A DNA stretch of 64,000 nt from an uncultured Bacteroidales bacterium (lineage in GTDB: Bacteria; Bacteroidota; Bacteroidia; Bacteroidales; FEN-979): positions 114,757-178,756 of the forward strand of contig CAISRB010000027.1 in assembly GCA_903887775.1 (NCBI GenBank), written 5' to 3'. Below the pieces are notes generated by a model. That model had not been told where the DNA came from, ran no database searches, and worked only from the letters and a program-made list of their open reading frames with translations. Positions 62,349-64,000 of the stretch are shown piece after piece; position 1 is the first letter of the stretch, and each line of letters opens with the position of its first letter. Both the position numbers and the translations under genes were made by a program.

Positions 62349-64000
62349 TAGGGCCTGCTGATTTAATGTGAAAGGCACACAGCTCATGGGATTCAGCTAT
62401 ATTTACATTGTACTATCTGCATAATAATATGGCAAAAGCTCAAAAAAACCGTGCATCTAAAAATCCCTACATCAGTCCGAACCAATTAAATTTGGTCGGA
62501 TTTGAAAGCCCGTTCAGCCAGGAATTGGATCCCAATAATCGGTGGGTCATCCTGGCCAAGAAAATACCATGGGATATTTTGGTAAGCACCTACCAGACCC
62601 AATTGAGAAACGGTAACCTGGGCGCCGACGGGATAAATCCACGTGTGGCAATTGGTGCAATAATTCTAAAACATGTTTGCAATATCAGCGATCGTGAAAC
62701 GGTTCTGCAGATACAAGAGAACATGTATATGCAGTATTTCATCGGCTATAACAGTTTCAGCAAAGAAGCTCCTTTTGATCCTTCTCTGTTCGTTGAATTT
62801 AGAAAAAGATTGGGCATTGAACAGATCAATATGATCAATGAAAAAATCCTGGGATTATCGCATGCCAGCACGGAAGCACTGGATACTGCCGAGGATAATT
62901 CAGAGGACGATGACAACAATACATCGTCTAGAGTTTCCTCAGCAATTGAAAGTGATGAACCATTGCAAGAAATTACTCATCACGGCAAATTGATAACCGA
63001 TGCCACGGCTTGTCCCCAGGATATTGCTTATCCAACCGATCTGAACCTGTTAAACGATGCCCGTGAAAAATCCGAGGAGCTGATCGATAAACTGTTTAAC
63101 GAAAGACTGCATCCATCAAAACCGAGGACCTACCGGAAAGTTGCCAGAAAAAACTATCTCAAGGTTGCCCAGTTGAAGATCAAATCAAAAAAACAGATAC
63201 ACAACGGGATTAAAAAGCAACTGGGATATCTCAAGCGAGACATAAAAAGCATTAACCGGCTCCTTGATTCATACGACAGCATTCCACTATGTGCTAAAGA
63301 TCACAAGTACCTTTTCGTAATCACGACCCTTTATGATCAGCAACAGGCAATGTTCAAAGAGGGAAGCCATCAGGTCGATCATCGTATTGTGAGCATACAT
63401 CAACCACATGTTAGACCTATTGTTCGTGGAAAGACGAATGCTTACGTTGAATTTGGAGCTAAAATCAACGTGTCTCTGATGAATGGGTTTGCTTTCCTGG
63501 ATGATTTTTCCTGGGACGCATTTAACGAAGGAACGCGGTTGATATCGACCGTAAAAAAATACAAGCGGCGTTTTGGTTATTGGCCTGAAGAAGTGTTGGC
63601 CGATAAAATATATTGCAACCGGGCAAACAGGGCTCAGTTGAAATTACTTGGGATCAAACTTAGAGCCAAACCTCTTGGAAGGCCTAGGGCAGTGGATGTG
63701 GAACACGTAAGACCGGGCGAAAGAAATCCAATCGAGGGAGCGTTTGGTCAAGCCAAAACAGCTTACGGTTTAAACCGGGTAAAAGCAAGACTGGCTGGGA
63801 CAAGCGAATCGTGGATCGCCACCATTATCCTCACACTCAACCTGATTAAATTAATCGGGTTGGGTGTCTATTGCCAACTTTTATCGATGGTAACTTTTTC
63901 AGCAGAACAGTGGTCGGAATTGTTCCGTGATTTTATGGATCGACCTTTTCTGCTGCCAAATTTTGAACAGAAATGCGCCTGACATAATCAGCAGGCCCTA
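62349..64000 (+). mobile_element. insertion sequence, IS1182/IS5-type, almost complete
   Basis: Terminal inverted repeats TAGGGCCTGCTGATT at 62349-62363 and the exact complement at 63986-64000 enclose one transposase gene. The element is about 1652 bases. The right tip falls on the last base of the window, so the outer base and any target duplication cannot be checked. Confidence 0.85.
62429..63982 (+). CDS. DDE transposase, IS1182/IS5 type
   Basis: A protein of 517 residues from the ATG at 62429 (a TTG at 62408 would add 7). The N-terminal DUF772-like domain covers about 45-150 (GADGINPRVAIGAIILKHVCNISDRETVLQIQENMYMQYFIGY and FDPSLFVEFRKRLG). Catalytic candidates are the Asp in KLITDATACPQDIAYP, the Asp in VLADKIYCNRANR and the Glu in ERNPIEGAFGQAKTAYGLNRVKARL. 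An acidic, Asn/Asp/Ser-rich linker (AEDNSEDDDNN) separates the first two parts. No frameshift is visible, so the element could be active. Confidence 0.88.
   Translation: MAKAQKNRASKNPYISPNQLNLVGFESPFSQELDPNNRWVILAKKIPWDILVSTYQTQLRNGNLGADGINPRVAIGAIILKHVCNISDRETVLQIQENMYMQYFIGYNSFSKEAPFDPSLFVEFRKRLGIEQINMINEKILGLSHASTEALDTAEDNSEDDDNNTSSRVSSAIESDEPLQEITHHGKLITDATACPQDIAYPTDLNLLNDAREKSEELIDKLFNERLHPSKPRTYRKVARKNYLKVAQLKIKSKKQIHNGIKKQLGYLKRDIKSINRLLDSYDSIPLCAKDHKYLFVITTLYDQQQAMFKEGSHQVDHRIVSIHQPHVRPIVRGKTNAYVEFGAKINVSLMNGFAFLDDFSWDAFNEGTRLISTVKKYKRRFGYWPEEVLADKIYCNRANRAQLKLLGIKLRAKPLGRPRAVDVEHVRPGERNPIEGAFGQAKTAYGLNRVKARLAGTSESWIATIILTLNLIKLIGLGVYCQLLSMVTFSAEQWSELFRDFMDRPFLLPNFEQKCA

Overview
The window looks like a chromosomal segment of a Bacteroidota (Bacteroidetes) bacterium, probably a gliding or type-IX-secreting anaerobe of the Bacteroidales/Marinilabiliales kind. 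The grounds are: gldF/gldG gliding genes with a DUF4340 partner, a DUF2723 membrane protein, a TonB-dependent receptor with an N-terminal carboxypeptidase-like domain, a fragment resembling a type IX sorting tail, a TGT without zinc cysteines, DUF3667 and DUF6263 proteins, and many promoters of the form TAnnTTTG (some with TTTG about 20 bases upstream). No rRNA, tRNA or CRISPR array was seen.

Layout. 1-1893: CHAT protein (cut by the window edge), anti-sigma-like protein and ECF sigma factor, one minus-strand operon. 2149-4602: M28 peptidase and a DUF6263-like protein. 4664-8547: urocanate hydratase, a second ECF sigma factor and a family-2 glycosyltransferase. 8669-12695: tgt, a GT39-type glycosyltransferase and lptG. 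12906-16513: minus-strand operon ung, MbnP-like, MbnH-like diheme protein, ispE. 16636-18801: a 40-residue lipoprotein, an outer-membrane-like protein, an hsdM relic and a methyltransferase. 19039-25250: birA, radC, polysaccharide deacetylase, DUF2723 protein, gpmA. 25261-38897: a six-gene minus-strand run with two receiver/PEP-binding paralogues enclosing NuoE-, NuoF- and GltD-NuoG-like redox subunits and a ferritin-like protein. 39156-40511: gdhA. 40637-46762: gldF-gldG-DUF4340, then a GT4 glycosyltransferase and an O-antigen-ligase-like protein. 46822-52856: DUF3667, SAM hydrolase, phoH, purC, DegT aminotransferase, sugar transferase. 52877-57550: HAD lipoprotein, cinA, AAA/DUF4143 ATPase, rpmB. 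57684-62279: outer-membrane receptor locus. 62349-64000: an almost complete insertion sequence.

How the genes fit together. The redox run could form a soluble NADH/NADPH/ferredoxin oxidoreductase related to bifurcating HydABC/Nfn enzymes, with two signalling-type PEP-binding proteins in the same transcript. The MbnP/MbnH pair suggests a periplasmic copper protein matured by a diheme enzyme. Several genes (GT2, GT4, GT39, ligase, DegT, sugar transferase, lptG) belong to surface polysaccharide and envelope biogenesis.

The most unusual feature is a family of intergenic low-complexity arrays, mostly built of 7- or 8-base degenerate words. Many are arranged as inverted pairs. They sit at gene ends, often supplying the stop codon and last residues of the gene, and they lie between cistrons of the redox operon. 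The word differs between loci (GCGAAAG, AGCCATG, TCACTGT, ATTCAAT and others) while the period and palindromic layout persist.
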